DNA of 52,888 bases from Streptomyces natalensis ATCC 27448. Lineage in GTDB: Bacteria; Actinomycetota; Actinomycetes; Streptomycetales; Streptomycetaceae. The translations under genes were made by a program, and so were the position numbers. Positions 8,730-17,739 of this stretch are shown here, in pieces (position 1 is the first letter of the stretch; every line of letters starts with the position of its first letter). The stretch is from the NCBI RefSeq assembly GCF_000935125.1, contig NZ_JRKI01000035.1, forward strand, positions 1 to 52,888, given 5' to 3'. The notes beneath the pieces are model-generated. The model saw only the letters and a list, made by a program, of their open reading frames with translations, made no database searches and was not told where the DNA came from.

Positions 8730-8990
8730 CGACGGGCGGTCGGGAGCGGCTGTGCCATGGCGTGACCTGCCCGCGCACTTCGGGAACTGGAAGACGGTCG
8801 CCGACAGGCATAGGCGCTGGTCGGCGGACGGCACGTGGGAGACGGTCTTGCGTACCGTGCAGGCCGACGCCGATAGCGATTTTTGGGGCGCATCGATGGA
8901 TCCATGGTGAGTGTGGACTCCACCGTGTGCCGGGTTCACCAGCACGCGGCCGGCGTCGGCAACCGACCGCCCCGGATCAGCGGCAGGCTC
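8730..8990 (+). pseudogene. IS5-family transposase fragment
   Basis: Reading VPWRDLPAHFGNWKTV, then RHRRWSADGTWETVL, and after one frameshift near 8905 VSVDSTVCRVHQHAAG, this is an internal piece of an IS5-type (IS427/IS1647-like) transposase. It includes the DST motif that carries the first catalytic aspartate. Both ends are missing, and the sequence after about 8990 is no longer recognisable. Confidence 0.75.
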
Positions 8991-9043
8991 TCCCGGCCTG
9001 CCCAGCATGCGAGCGATCCACGACAAGCCGGCCGGAAGGCACG

Positions 9044-9833
9044 ATGACCCGCACCCCCAGACCGACGGCCGAAGCGATACTCGCGGCGCTTCCCGAACTC
9101 GCTCCCTACGCGCGCGACGCGGTCCTGTTCCACCCCGAGCGGGCAGAGCCGGACTGCCGAAGCAGTTCGATCGGCGGACCACTGCTGTGGCCTAGTGGCG
9201 AATTGTGGCCCGAATGCTCCTTGCCCGACGAGAACAGTTCTGCCGGGGTGCCTGCCACGGCGATGGTGCCGGTCGCGCAGATCTTCCGGCGCGACGCGCC
9301 GGGACCCTGGTGGCCCGTCGGCATCGACCTCCTACAGGTCCCTCTGGTGTCCCAATGAGCACTGGGATCCTCCGGCCCAGCAGGCCGACGTCAGCCCTGT
9401 GCTTGAGGTGCGATGGCGTCGGGCCGCCGACGTGATCAGCCGATTGACGACTCCGCCGACCCCCTCGCGGTACGACGAGGACGGATACCTTCCGCAGGCG
9501 TGCGCCATCACCACTGAGCGCGTGACCGACTTCCCTTTCCGTGAGGAGCTGCCGGCGGAACTCCGTCCGCGGCTTGAGGAACTGGTCCGCGAGACCGGCG
9601 ACGGCGGTGACGCCATCACCCGCCTCGCCGGCTGGAAACTCGGCGGCTGGCCGACCTGGCATCTGACGCACCCCATGGCCTTTGCCTGCGGTGACTGTGG
9701 CACGGCGATGATGCTCCTGTTCACCGTGGCCAGCGACGACGAGACAGGGGTCGTCGTCGGCCGGTGGGGAGAACTGCGCGTCTTCGTCTGCCCCGCCGAC
9801 CACCGTCACGCGTTCCAGGCGGACCTGCACTGA
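9044..9833 (+). pseudogene. Hypothetical protein split by one frameshift
   Basis: Two frames join into one protein of about 263 residues: MTRTPRPTAEAILAALPELA to PVGIDLLQV in the first, then LWCPNEHWDPPAQQADVSPV to HRHAFQADLH in the second. One extra C in the CCC at 9340-9342 breaks the frame. The sequence looks like a soluble protein (GGPLLWPSGELWPEC, AFACGDCGTAMMLLFTV with a C-x-x-C pair) and has some flavour of the DUF1963/YwqG type, though I cannot assign it. The ATG at 9044 has GGAAGG upstream. Whether the frameshift is real or a base-calling error cannot be decided from sequence. Confidence 0.6.
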
Positions 9834-10426
9834 CCCGCGGCTCATCACCCGAACCCCGACCCATCGAACAGGCTCTGGTCGTGGATCCGCAACGGCGTCG
9901 GCCGGCGTGCAACGGGAGTCCGGCAGGTCGCCCTGCCGGGCCGTCCCCAGGAGCCGGCTGAATCTGTCCGGGGGGCAGGCGCAGGGCACGCGGTCACTGC
10001 GAGAGCGCCGAAGGCGGCCTTGCGCAGGGGCCGTTTATCGGTATGTTCCGGGCTGCGGAGGGGGCGTTGCAGCGACCGGCGGGTCCGGGAGGTGCGCCGG
10101 GCCGGTCGCCGGCGCGACACAAGTCCATTGATTCTTCTGCGACTTGCGCTCCTGGTGCGCTTCGTCCCTTGTGTGCTTCGTCGTTGGGGCGCGGAGGGTA
10201 CCCCTTCTCGCTTTCGGCGGGAGCTCGGCGCGTGTTCGTGCCGGGGTAGAGGCGTCCCGACGGTTGGTCACCTCATTTATTGATCTATGGGAGTTGTCGT
10301 GAATGGTGACGTCATACGACCGTATCCCTTATTGTGACTCTGCGTACTTCTTGGGTTACGGGAGTGCCGGGGGTCGGTTCAGGAGCCTGGCTTCGCCTGA
10401 CGAAGCAGCGTGCGATCGGGGGTGTC
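9834..10426. other. Intergenic, no recognisable gene
   Basis: There are several short open frames but none with domain similarity or a convincing ribosome site. The last part, 10250-10426, is less GC-rich and is the likely promoter region for the three-gene cassette that follows. Confidence 0.45.
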
Positions 10427-11338
10427 ATGGCGAGCTTTGTCGACGAGGGCATGCCGTCAGTTCGTGATGAGTGGCCGCAGGGAACTCTCGAGGGGCTGGA
10501 GCAGTTCCGTCAGGGCGACGTGATCCCGAGCCCGTTATTCGTCTTTTTCGGCTCGCCGGGCGCACCCTTGACCCGGACGTCGAAGCGCTACGGCCAGTCG
10601 CATTCGGCGGACATGCCCATGATGGTGGATCCGGTCGACGCTGCACCGTGGGCGATGATCACTACCGCGACGTGCGACATCGCCGAACCCGATGTCCCCC
10701 GGCCCAGGAAGCCGTTTGCCCAGGTGGCACCTGTGGTGGATCTAGCTCACCTGGGCGACGGACAGCGGGGCCAGATCGCCAACGGGAACATGGTGCATTA
10801 CGTTCACCTGCCGGCACTGCACCTGCACACACCCGGGTTCTGGGTGGCCGACCTGCGTTTCGATCAGCCGGTGGAGAAGAGCTGGCTGGCCCGGCAGCGC
10901 CCCGTACAGGGCTTCGGCAGCGAGGTCGAGCAGGAAGTGGTGGGCGAGGCCCTTTCCTGGCTGCGGCGGCGCCCGGCGATGGGGAGCGCGTTCATCGAGC
11001 ACGTCCAGCAGCCCGTGAACGACGCACTGGAGAGCCTGCGCCGGAGCGACAAAGCCCTGTGGAAGACCGTTGACCGCGAGATAGCGGAGTGGGCCGTCGC
11101 CTGCGACAGCAGGCTCGAGCCGACCCGCGCGAAGATCGTCCTTCTTTCCACCGCGGAAGCCCCCAGCAGCGAGTGCGTGCGGTGGTGGCGGGAGACGGTG
11201 GACCGCCTCCGGGCTTCAGCGGAGAAAACGCTGATCATCACAGGTCCCGAGTTCCAGCGGCTGGATGTGATCACCGTGACGGAGTACCGGGAGCTCACCG
11301 TGCTGGGCAAGCCACACCGAAGCCTGAGCAAGGCGTAG
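10427..11338 (+). CDS. Uncharacterised protein, first gene of a three-gene cassette
   Basis: A 303-residue soluble protein that I cannot place in a named family. Notable segments are EQFRQGDVIPSPLFVFFG near the N-terminus, a T-x-T-C-D-I motif in MITTATCDIAEPD (about residue 80), an HLPALHLHTPGFWVADLRFDQ segment, and a helical C-terminus. The T-C-D-I segment, after a hydrophobic beta-strand, resembles the core motif of uncharacterised proteins often seen in accessory regions. The ATG at 10427 has CGGGGGTG upstream; an earlier in-frame GTG at 10334 lacks one. It is followed 86 nt later by a TIGR04255 protein, and the three genes probably form one unit. Confidence 0.78.
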   Translation: MASFVDEGMPSVRDEWPQGTLEGLEQFRQGDVIPSPLFVFFGSPGAPLTRTSKRYGQSHSADMPMMVDPVDAAPWAMITTATCDIAEPDVPRPRKPFAQVAPVVDLAHLGDGQRGQIANGNMVHYVHLPALHLHTPGFWVADLRFDQPVEKSWLARQRPVQGFGSEVEQEVVGEALSWLRRRPAMGSAFIEHVQQPVNDALESLRRSDKALWKTVDREIAEWAVACDSRLEPTRAKIVLLSTAEAPSSECVRWWRETVDRLRASAEKTLIITGPEFQRLDVITVTEYRELTVLGKPHRSLSKA

Positions 11339-11424
11339 CCGCACGTCTTCAAAGAGTCACCAAACTGTCCTGTTTTGTGTTGACAGGAAGTAGATCCCCG
11401 CGAGACAGTGAGGAGTGCAAGTTC

Positions 11425-12249
11425 GTGAAAGTTGCCGCTGCAAGCCAGGGGAGAGCTCGCTTCGGGGAGCGAGGTGGAGATGTGACAGGCTGGCTCACCG
11501 GCGCTCCGCACGATCGCCCTCTCAAGCGACCCCCCGTGGGACTGGTTGTCTGCCAGATCCGGCACGAAACGGAATATGCAGCCAGTTCCATCGAGCGCGC
11601 CGTCAGCATCCGGGAATCTCTCGGCTGGCAGGTCCCTCTTAATGAACATGTCATTCAGGGGATAAACGTCCAGGTCGACCAGCACGTCAGCGTGCGCCCC
11701 AGCTCCGACCCCCTGGCCCGGGGCTGGCGTCTGCAGAACGGCGGCTGGCTGGTCACGCTGCAGAACGATCACTTCGCGATCGAGACCACGGACTACCCAG
11801 GGTGGGAGGAGTTCTCCGCCACGCTGGGCCGGCTGGTGAGAGCCGTGGAGAAGGTGATCTCACCGCGGGTGGAAAACCGTGTGGGTCTGCGGTTCGTCAA
11901 TCAGCTCTCCCATCCCGAGGTCCGCTCGCCACTCGACTGGAAGCGCTTCATCGGAGAAGACATCTTCCAAGAGAAGCTCTACAGCTCGGTGGGGCCGTCG
12001 ATCAGCGCAGCGATGCAAGTGATGGAGTTCCAGCCCACTCCCGAACAGAGCCTGGTCGTCCGGCACGGCTTCCAGAAGGACCAGAGCACGGGCCGTTTGA
12101 CCTACATCCTGGACAACGACTGCTCACACCAAGGAGCGCGCCCGTTCGAGTCCGCCTCGATCATGGAAACGGCGGAAGAACTGCACACCTCGGCACTTCG
12201 CGCCTTCGAGAAGGGGACCACGGAGGCCCTGCGCGACTTCTACTCCTAG
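11425..12249 (+). CDS. TIGR04255 family protein
   Basis: A 274-residue protein. The opening PPVGLVVCQIRHETE, the internal WRLQNGGWLVTLQNDHFAIETTDYPGWEEF, the VENRVGLRFVNQL strand and the C-terminal LHTSALRAFEKGTTEALRDFY are the landmarks of TIGR04255, a sporadically distributed bacterial family of unknown function. The GTG at 11425 is chosen because GTGAGGAG precedes it; GTG at 11482 is an alternative that leaves the conserved region whole. It lies between an unknown gene and a helix-turn-helix gene on the same strand, with only 9 nt before the next start. Confidence 0.82.
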   Translation: MKVAAASQGRARFGERGGDVTGWLTGAPHDRPLKRPPVGLVVCQIRHETEYAASSIERAVSIRESLGWQVPLNEHVIQGINVQVDQHVSVRPSSDPLARGWRLQNGGWLVTLQNDHFAIETTDYPGWEEFSATLGRLVRAVEKVISPRVENRVGLRFVNQLSHPEVRSPLDWKRFIGEDIFQEKLYSSVGPSISAAMQVMEFQPTPEQSLVVRHGFQKDQSTGRLTYILDNDCSHQGARPFESASIMETAEELHTSALRAFEKGTTEALRDFYS

Positions 12250-12258
12250 GGGGAAAGA

Positions 12259-13110
12259 ATGGGAGACGCCACAGCGGCACTTGGCGCATTTTCCGGGATC
12301 GACCAGACGCCGGTCTGTAGACCGCTGCTGGACGGGCCGACACCGGGAAGCCTGCAACCGGCAGCGGATGCTGCGGCCCAAGTGACCCAGAACCTCACCA
12401 GTGTGCTGGAGGCCCAGGCTCCCTCCGGCTGGCTCATGGCCTACCTGGATCTGTGCCGGCGGACCGTCACCAGAAGCGAATGCCTGACACAGTTGCTGGC
12501 GCCGCGCCCGCTGTGCACATGGACCACCACGGTGGACGAGGAGACAACGCTCCTTCCGAAGCTGGAAGCACCTGCTCACACAGCTCACGCGCAGGCAACC
12601 GCCGCCGTTCCACCGGCCGAACCGGCTGCCGAAGAGGCCCCCGTGTCACAAGACCGGGCCGCACGGGCCATCAAAGCGGTCAACGACATCGCGGGATGGC
12701 TCGGGGTGAGCGAGGCCGAGGCCGCACAACTGGCGGGCGGCTACCGCAGGTCTCTGTACAACTGGAAAAGAGGCATCCAGCCCTACGACGGCCCCACCCT
12801 GGACCTCTTCGAAACACACGCCTTCGTCGCCTCACTCATCGGCGCACTGGGCACCACAGAGGCACGCGAATGGCTTGAGGCCAAAGCGGCTGGCACCCCA
12901 CGCACCAGCATGCTCAAGGATGCCGAAGGCCGCCGGAAACTCTCCAAACTCGCCAAGCCACTTCTCTATCCCACCCCCACCCCCACACCCCGATGGGAAC
13001 CGGTCGAGGGCCTGCACCCCACCCCACCCCCCACTGCTGCTACCGAAGAGCGCGAGGCCGAACGACAGCCGGTTCACCTCATCACCCCACCCCCACCCGC
13101 CCAGGAGTAG
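12259..13110 (+). CDS. Helix-turn-helix protein, third gene of the cassette
   Basis: A 283-residue protein with a GGGGGAA ribosome site before its ATG. Residues 1-110 form an unassigned domain. The middle (RAIKAVNDIAGWLGVSEAEAAQLAGGYRRSLYNWKRG) is a helix-turn-helix of the type seen in antitoxin-like or phage-like regulators. The C-terminal 60 residues are low-complexity Pro/Thr (YPTPTPTPRW). It starts 9 nt after the TIGR04255 gene, so the two are co-translated. It could regulate the cassette or act as its DNA-binding subunit. Confidence 0.7.
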   Translation: MGDATAALGAFSGIDQTPVCRPLLDGPTPGSLQPAADAAAQVTQNLTSVLEAQAPSGWLMAYLDLCRRTVTRSECLTQLLAPRPLCTWTTTVDEETTLLPKLEAPAHTAHAQATAAVPPAEPAAEEAPVSQDRAARAIKAVNDIAGWLGVSEAEAAQLAGGYRRSLYNWKRGIQPYDGPTLDLFETHAFVASLIGALGTTEAREWLEAKAAGTPRTSMLKDAEGRRKLSKLAKPLLYPTPTPTPRWEPVEGLHPTPPPTAATEEREAERQPVHLITPPPPAQE

Positions 13111-13591
13111 CTCCGCACCAAGACGCTGCTCTATCGAGTGTGCGTCCGCTCTCCGGAGTTGTTCGCCGATATCGCACCTATCAGAGAATGCGGTGCGTAC
13201 CGCCGCGAGTTGATGGCAGTGGCTGGCGCTCTCCTCTGCTTTCTGTCACATGAGAGAGCGAGGGGACGTCAGCAACCACTTGAGCGGGAGCGTGAACGGA
13301 AAGGTGGTTCGGGCAGGATCGAACGGTGGTGATGTCGTCTTGCCCCAGCCGCGCTGAAACCTGAGGACGCTCAGTTGCGGGTGCGCCGGCAGCACGCACG
13401 AGTTGGGCGAACGATACGCTGCCGTCGCACGAGGCGGCAGTGAATGATGCCGCATCACCGAGGTTCCTGACCTGCTGAGATACCCCACTCCCCCACTCCC
13501 CCACTCCCCCACCCCGCGACGGCCCGTGTGCTGCGTCAGGACGTGAGCATGCCGGCAGGCTGTCCCTCAAGAGCAACGACCGTGTCCCTCG
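13111..13591. other. Intergenic between convergent genes, with C-rich repeat
   Basis: No gene is recognised between the helix-turn-helix gene and the convergent methyltransferase gene. The only clear structure is three tandem copies of the octamer ACTCCCCC at about 13487-13511. Confidence 0.5.
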
Positions 13592-14422
13592 CTATCCGCG
13601 GCCAGCGCGCGCAGACCCGTCCGGGAGGTGCGAAGGGCGGCGCCCCCATGCGGAGACGGTGACTTGCGGGATGTCGATGAACGCTGGGTCGTCCAGCAGG
13701 CCGGAGAACTCGCTCAGGTCGGCTTCGGTGACGAGGCCCTCGGCCAGGAGGGCGGGGGCGGCCTGGGCGATGACAGGACGCCAGCGGTCCTTGTCGAGTC
13801 CTCCCATACAGCCGAGATTCCCGGTGAAGGACACCTCACTCAGTCCGCTGCGAGCGAGCCGGGCAGGGAGGCTGCGCGCCCAGGTCATATCTGCCCCGTG
13901 TTCGCGGTACATGCGCTGATAGGCAGCCAGGACGCGCTGGACTGCGGGGAAGGGGGAGGTCCCTGCGGGCAGGTGGTAGGGCTCTTCGATGACGAGCCAG
14001 CCGCCAGGGGCGAGCCAGCGGGCGGCCCGTTCGACCGTCGCGTCGCGGGCGGGCAGGTGGCAGTAGAGGTAGCGGGCATGGATGAGGTCGAAGCTGCCAG
14101 GCGCGTAGTCCTCGCACGTGATGTCAGCTTCCTGGATCTCCAGATTCGCAGCCTGGCCCGCATCCAGGTGGCGGGTGTCCAGGTCGACGGCGACCACGCG
14201 TCCGTCCGGACACCGTCCGGCGAGCCAGTACGCGATGGAGCCGGCGCCCGCGCCCAGTTCCAGGCAGTTCCAGGACGCTTCGATGGGAAGGCCATCAACG
14301 ACGCCGGTGGTGAACGCGTCGACGCTGGTTTGGATCGACTTCAAGCGCTCACGTTCGCGAGGGCTGTCATTGCCCAACATGCCAGTGTTGTAAGGGGTGG
14401 TGGCGGCAGACTGCCGTGCCAT
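13592..14422 (-). CDS. Class I SAM-dependent methyltransferase
   Basis: A 276-residue methyltransferase. Motif I is CLELGAGAGSIAYWLA (about residues 53-68), motif II VVAVDLDTRHLD, motif III ANLEIQEADITCEDY, and the post-motif region FDLIHARYLYCHLP then WLAPGGWLVIEEPYH. The fold is clear but the substrate is not. The ATG at 14422 has GAAGAGGTG upstream. The open frame runs further upstream through an Ile-Arg repeat encoded by a GGATGC microsatellite, which I treat as non-coding. That repeat lies 67-150 bp upstream of the start and probably overlaps the promoter or 5' leader. Confidence 0.9.
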   Translation of the reverse strand: MARQSAATTPYNTGMLGNDSPRERERLKSIQTSVDAFTTGVVDGLPIEASWNCLELGAGAGSIAYWLAGRCPDGRVVAVDLDTRHLDAGQAANLEIQEADITCEDYAPGSFDLIHARYLYCHLPARDATVERAARWLAPGGWLVIEEPYHLPAGTSPFPAVQRVLAAYQRMYREHGADMTWARSLPARLARSGLSEVSFTGNLGCMGGLDKDRWRPVIAQAAPALLAEGLVTEADLSEFSGLLDDPAFIDIPQVTVSAWGRRPSHLPDGSARAGRG

Positions 14423-14488
14423 GGGTGTCACCTCTTCGTGGTCGTGACCGGGGCACGGTGATGATCGCATCTGTCCGGCGGGGCGGGG

Positions 14489-14573
14489 GCGGATGCGGAT
14501 GCGGATGCGGATGCGGATGCGGATGCGGATGCGGATACGGATACGGATGCGGATGCGGATACGGTTGGCGGCA
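14489..14573. repeat. GGATGC/GGATAC hexanucleotide tandem repeat
   Basis: About 14 copies of GGATGC, three of them the variant GGATAC, occur without interruption. The array sits just upstream of the methyltransferase start, so changes in copy number would alter promoter or leader spacing in 6-bp steps without changing any reading frame. Confidence 0.95.
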
Positions 14574-14778
14574 GGGCGAAGGACCATTGCAGCGCGCACT
14601 CCACCCAAAGAATCATCCGGGCAGCCGCGCCTGGCTCTGCGCCGGACGGCAGGTCGCGTACGCACCCGTGAGGTCGTCCGTGGGAGGCACCAGCAGTACA
14701 CCGCCTGCGGACGTCACACGGAGGAGTCACGTGGCGGCGTCACATGGCGGCGTCACATGGCCGTGACCTGGGCCGGGC

Positions 14779-15876
14779 TTACTCCGAGGGCTCGCGCAGC
14801 CGCACCGCGAGGGCGGCGATGTCGTCGTCCAGGCGTCCTCTGCTGTAGCGGAGGAGGTCGCGGTGAAGAGCCATGAGCAGCTCGTGGGGCGGCGCCGGGG
14901 GCCGTCGGCGCATCCAGTCCGCCAGCGGGAAGAACTCGCCGCCTCGGGCGCGGGCCTCGGCGACCCCGTCGGTATAGAGAAGCAGCAGGTCGCCAGGGGC
15001 AAAGTCAAAGGTGTCGATGGTGTAGTGATCGCCGATCAGCTCCGCGAGGTTGAGCAGCGGCGAGGGGGTGGTGGGCTTGAGGGCGCGGAGTTCCCCGCGG
15101 TTCAAGAGCAGTGGCGGGGGGTGTCCGCAGTTGAGGATGTCGATACGCCCGCCCCCGTGCGGGATCTCGACGAGAAGGGCGGTGGCGAAGCGCTCCATCG
15201 GCCCCTCGGGGGGATAGGCGGCGTTGTAACGGGTGCTGCTGGCGTCCAGCCGGCGCGCGACGCTGACCAGGTCGGCCTCCCCGTAGGCAGCCTCCCGGAA
15301 GGAGTTGACGATCGCCGCGGCCGCCCCCACTGCCGGCAGGCCCTTGCCCCGCACATCGCCGATGAGCAGCCTGACCCCGTATCGCGTGTCGACCACCTCG
15401 TAGAAGTCTCCGCCGATACGGGCCTCCGCCGCGGCCGCGAGGTACAGCGACTCGATCTCGACGTTGCCGCAGCGGCGCGGCATCGGACTGAGCACCACCT
15501 GCTGCGCCGCGTCGGCGACGAGCCGCACCTGAATGAGGGTCCGCTCCCGCTGGAGCCGGACATGACTTCCATACGCGGCCGCCACGGTGACCGCGATGAT
15601 CCCCGCCGCCGTCCACCACGTTCCCAGACCGTGGAACACGATGCTGAGGCCGATCATCAGGAAAAGGCAGACCGTCCCCAGCAGGACGGTGGGGAGCACC
15701 GGCCACATAGCGGCGGCGAGGGCCGGCGCCGCGGGCAGGAGGCGGCTGAAGGCCATCTCCGGGGGCGTGGCGTATGCCAGGCTGGCGATGACGACGGTCA
15801 GGATGACCGGCGACATCCGCACAAGCCTCCCTCGGCCGCGGCGACGACGGAGCCTCGGCCGTCCAGACTCGATCAC
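14779..15876 (-). CDS. Membrane-anchored SpoIIE/PP2C-type serine phosphatase
   Basis: A 365-residue protein. Residues 20-105 contain several membrane segments (MSPVILTVVIASLAYA, VLLGTVCLFLMIGLSIVF, WWTAAGIIAVTVAAA). The rest is a SpoIIE-type PPM phosphatase: EARIGGDFYEVV, LIGDVRGKGLPAV, the NCGHPPPLLLNRG loop, DLLLLYTDGVAEAR and the terminal LDDDIAALAVRL supply the metal-binding aspartates. Such proteins dephosphorylate anti-sigma-factor antagonists or similar partners. The start is GTG at 15876 with a weak GTGAAG upstream; an internal ATG at residue 21 is possible. No partner kinase or STAS gene is adjacent. Confidence 0.9.
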   Translation of the reverse strand: MIESGRPRLRRRRGRGRLVRMSPVILTVVIASLAYATPPEMAFSRLLPAAPALAAAMWPVLPTVLLGTVCLFLMIGLSIVFHGLGTWWTAAGIIAVTVAAAYGSHVRLQRERTLIQVRLVADAAQQVVLSPMPRRCGNVEIESLYLAAAAEARIGGDFYEVVDTRYGVRLLIGDVRGKGLPAVGAAAAIVNSFREAAYGEADLVSVARRLDASSTRYNAAYPPEGPMERFATALLVEIPHGGGRIDILNCGHPPPLLLNRGELRALKPTTPSPLLNLAELIGDHYTIDTFDFAPGDLLLLYTDGVAEARARGGEFFPLADWMRRRPPAPPHELLMALHRDLLRYSRGRLDDDIAALAVRLREPSE

Positions 15877-16497
15877 ACTTCACAGAGTATCTACGCAAAG
15901 AGGACATAGCGCTTTGGTGGATCGGAGTCGGCCGCCTGCCCCGGCAAAAACGGGCCCGATCAGGCGGATGGCCCGCCCGCCGACGCAAAATCGAATATAT
16001 GAACGATATAGATGAATGATGTAGATGCATCCCGGACGTGCACAGCCTCCGCGTTCCGGAGACGTCGCTTCAGACCAGCCGCCCCGAACACGTCCGGGGC
16101 AGACGCCATCGCCGAACAGCGCACGGCGCACGGCGCAGCAGAAGCGGGCGGCGCCTCTTCCACCGCCGGATGGGGCCGTGCAGCCCGGCAACGGAGTCGC
16201 GGGGCGACCCGTGGCTGTACGCATGGGCGGTTGCCGCAGTGCCGACCGTCGCGTTCACCCCGTCAGCAGGGGCCGAGCCATGCACGCGCTCGCCCAGAGG
16301 CCGGAGTAATGCGCCCCGCGCCTCCCCGACACCGGGCACTGTGCCCAGACACAGCGGACCGACAGGCCCCTCGCACACCAGGAGGCACTCACCGCGCTCA
16401 TCCGATCACGGACCGGGCCGTGCCCGGTTTGCCGCTGGACCGTGCCCTGACCACCTCCAAGTGAGTGCAGGCACGGCGACAGCCGGACGTGCCGCTC
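15877..16497. other. Intergenic, AT-richer core, no gene seen
   Basis: A low-GC patch at about 15985-16030 (AATCGAATATATGAACGATA and following) is the most AT-rich DNA nearby and could be a promoter for the phosphatase gene. No reading frame in this stretch is recognisable. Confidence 0.45.
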
Positions 16498-17076
16498 TCA
16501 GCGCCGGAGTTTGACGTGGGTCAGGCGGGACCGTGCTTCCTTGGCTGTGAGCCCGAGGGCCCTGCCGATCGTTTCCCAGGACAGTTCGTCGGCCTCCACC
16601 GTAGAGGCGGCCTCGCGCCCGATGCGCCCGACGAGGCGCTCCAGTGCCGCCACGGCCTTCAGTGCGGCCAGTGGCGCTCCGGCGGCGAGGGCGTCAAGCT
16701 GGTCCTCAAGCCGGTGAAGCAGGTCTTCGACTTCGCTGGGCAGCGGTACCGAGCGGGACTCGACTTCGGCGATGTGCTGGGCCCAGTCGTCGCGTGGCCC
16801 GGAGGTGTCGAGATCGTGGAGGCCGTCGCCATCCCGCTGGGTCCAGTCGATCGGGTAGAGGTTCGCTCCGCGCCAGCCGCACGAACACGAACCCCGCGCC
16901 TTATCCGCCCGCGGCCGGCTGAGCTTCCCGTCGTAGGCCCACCACTCCGTGGTCCGGTGCATATGGGAACCACTCCCGATGTCCAAAAACACCGGCTTGG
17001 GCTCGCTGCCGTCAGCCAGCACCGCCCCCACCATGCCCTCGTGCGACGACCCGAACTCCTCGGTCTGCCACCCCAT
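16498..17076 (-). CDS. Hypothetical protein with C-terminal helix-turn-helix
   Basis: A 192-residue protein. The N-terminal half has two short C/H clusters (SGSHMHRTTEWWAYDGK and GSCSCGWRGANLYPIDW), suggesting metal binding. The C-terminal 45 residues (LSWETIGRALGLTAKEARSRLTHV) look like a helix-turn-helix. Related proteins are, to my knowledge, common and uncharacterised in streptomycetes. The ATG at 17076 was chosen over 17106 because GGAGGAG lies 6 nt upstream. Confidence 0.75.
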   Translation of the reverse strand: MGWQTEEFGSSHEGMVGAVLADGSEPKPVFLDIGSGSHMHRTTEWWAYDGKLSRPRADKARGSCSCGWRGANLYPIDWTQRDGDGLHDLDTSGPRDDWAQHIAEVESRSVPLPSEVEDLLHRLEDQLDALAAGAPLAALKAVAALERLVGRIGREAASTVEADELSWETIGRALGLTAKEARSRLTHVKLRR

Positions 17077-17179
17077 GCTGCTCCTCCACGACCAGTACCC
17101 ATGCATCTCCCTGCCCGAGAATGCCCCACCCCAGGGTCGATGACCGGCAAATCCGCCAACCGGTCACACCCAAGGTGCC

Positions 17180-17326
17180 GGCTTCTGCCGGCGGTCGTAC
17201 GACGGAGGCCCGATAGAGCCCCCGGCAGAAGATGCGGCTGAGCACGGCGCGTACGGTTTCGGTGGCGTATCCCTGGCCGTGCGGGACGGGCGAAAGGAGC
17301 GTTGATCCATCTGGCGCCTCGCGCAT
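17180..17326 (-). pseudogene. GNAT acetyltransferase remnant
   Basis: About 40 residues (SPVPHGQGYATETVRAVL, then FCRGLYRASV) match the acetyl-CoA-binding loop and following helix of GNAT acetyltransferases, normally Q-G-R-G-Y-A-T-E-A. No other part of the domain is present in any frame. Confidence 0.45.
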
Positions 17327-17409
17327 GGACTGAGGAGAACTTCAAGGGGATCGGAGTCATCTGCCGTGGATAGCCTTCGGGCCAACTGCTGGGCTATGAA
17401 GGGGGCTTA

Positions 17410-17658
17410 ATGCGTGACGAGCTGAGTGGTGAACCTGTGGCAGGCCGCTACCCGTCTCAATGTCCCTTGTGTGAGGGACCGCTCGTCAGGGCGGAGAGAG
17501 TTGGCGCGGGTCAGCACCGGCTGTTCATCAAGGTCCGTATGGCGGGCAAGAGGCTGGCGCGTCACCGCGAAACCAGGGTCTTGGTGTGTGACCGGTGCAG
17601 CCACGTTCTGCTGTTCCTACAGCCTCCCTGGTCCGCGGAAGAGAATACCGGGCTGTGA
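17410..17658 (+). CDS. Small zinc-ribbon-like protein
   Basis: An 82-residue protein with two C-x-x-C pairs, CPLC at residues 18-21 and CDRC at about residues 60-63, separated by a basic segment rich in Arg and Lys. This pattern suggests one zinc ribbon binding a single metal. The ATG at 17410 follows a purine-rich GGGGG. There is no obvious operon partner, and a hairpin element follows immediately. The function is unknown. Confidence 0.65.
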   Translation: MRDELSGEPVAGRYPSQCPLCEGPLVRAERVGAGQHRLFIKVRMAGKRLARHRETRVLVCDRCSHVLLFLQPPWSAEENTGL

Positions 17659-17660
17659 TG

Positions 17661-17739
17661 CCACAACGCTCCCTGTACGGCCGATGCGCGGCCGTATCGG
17701 CCCGTAGCGGCGTAGCGGCCCGTACAGGGAGTGTTGTGG
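17661..17739. repeat. 79-bp inverted-repeat element
   Basis: The ends at 17661-17682 and 17717-17739 are inverted copies (CCACAACGCTCCCTGTACGG and its near complement) with one mismatch and one unpaired base. The middle is also rich in GGCC/CGTA palindromes. It follows the zinc-ribbon gene by 2 bp and may be its terminator, but the dyad is longer than usual and could be a MITE-like insertion. Confidence 0.75.

Noticed and set aside
13592..14701. A longer methyltransferase starting with an Ile-Arg repeat
   Set aside because: The repeat is encoded by a microsatellite and the ATG at 14422 has a good ribosome site and the expected family N-terminus.
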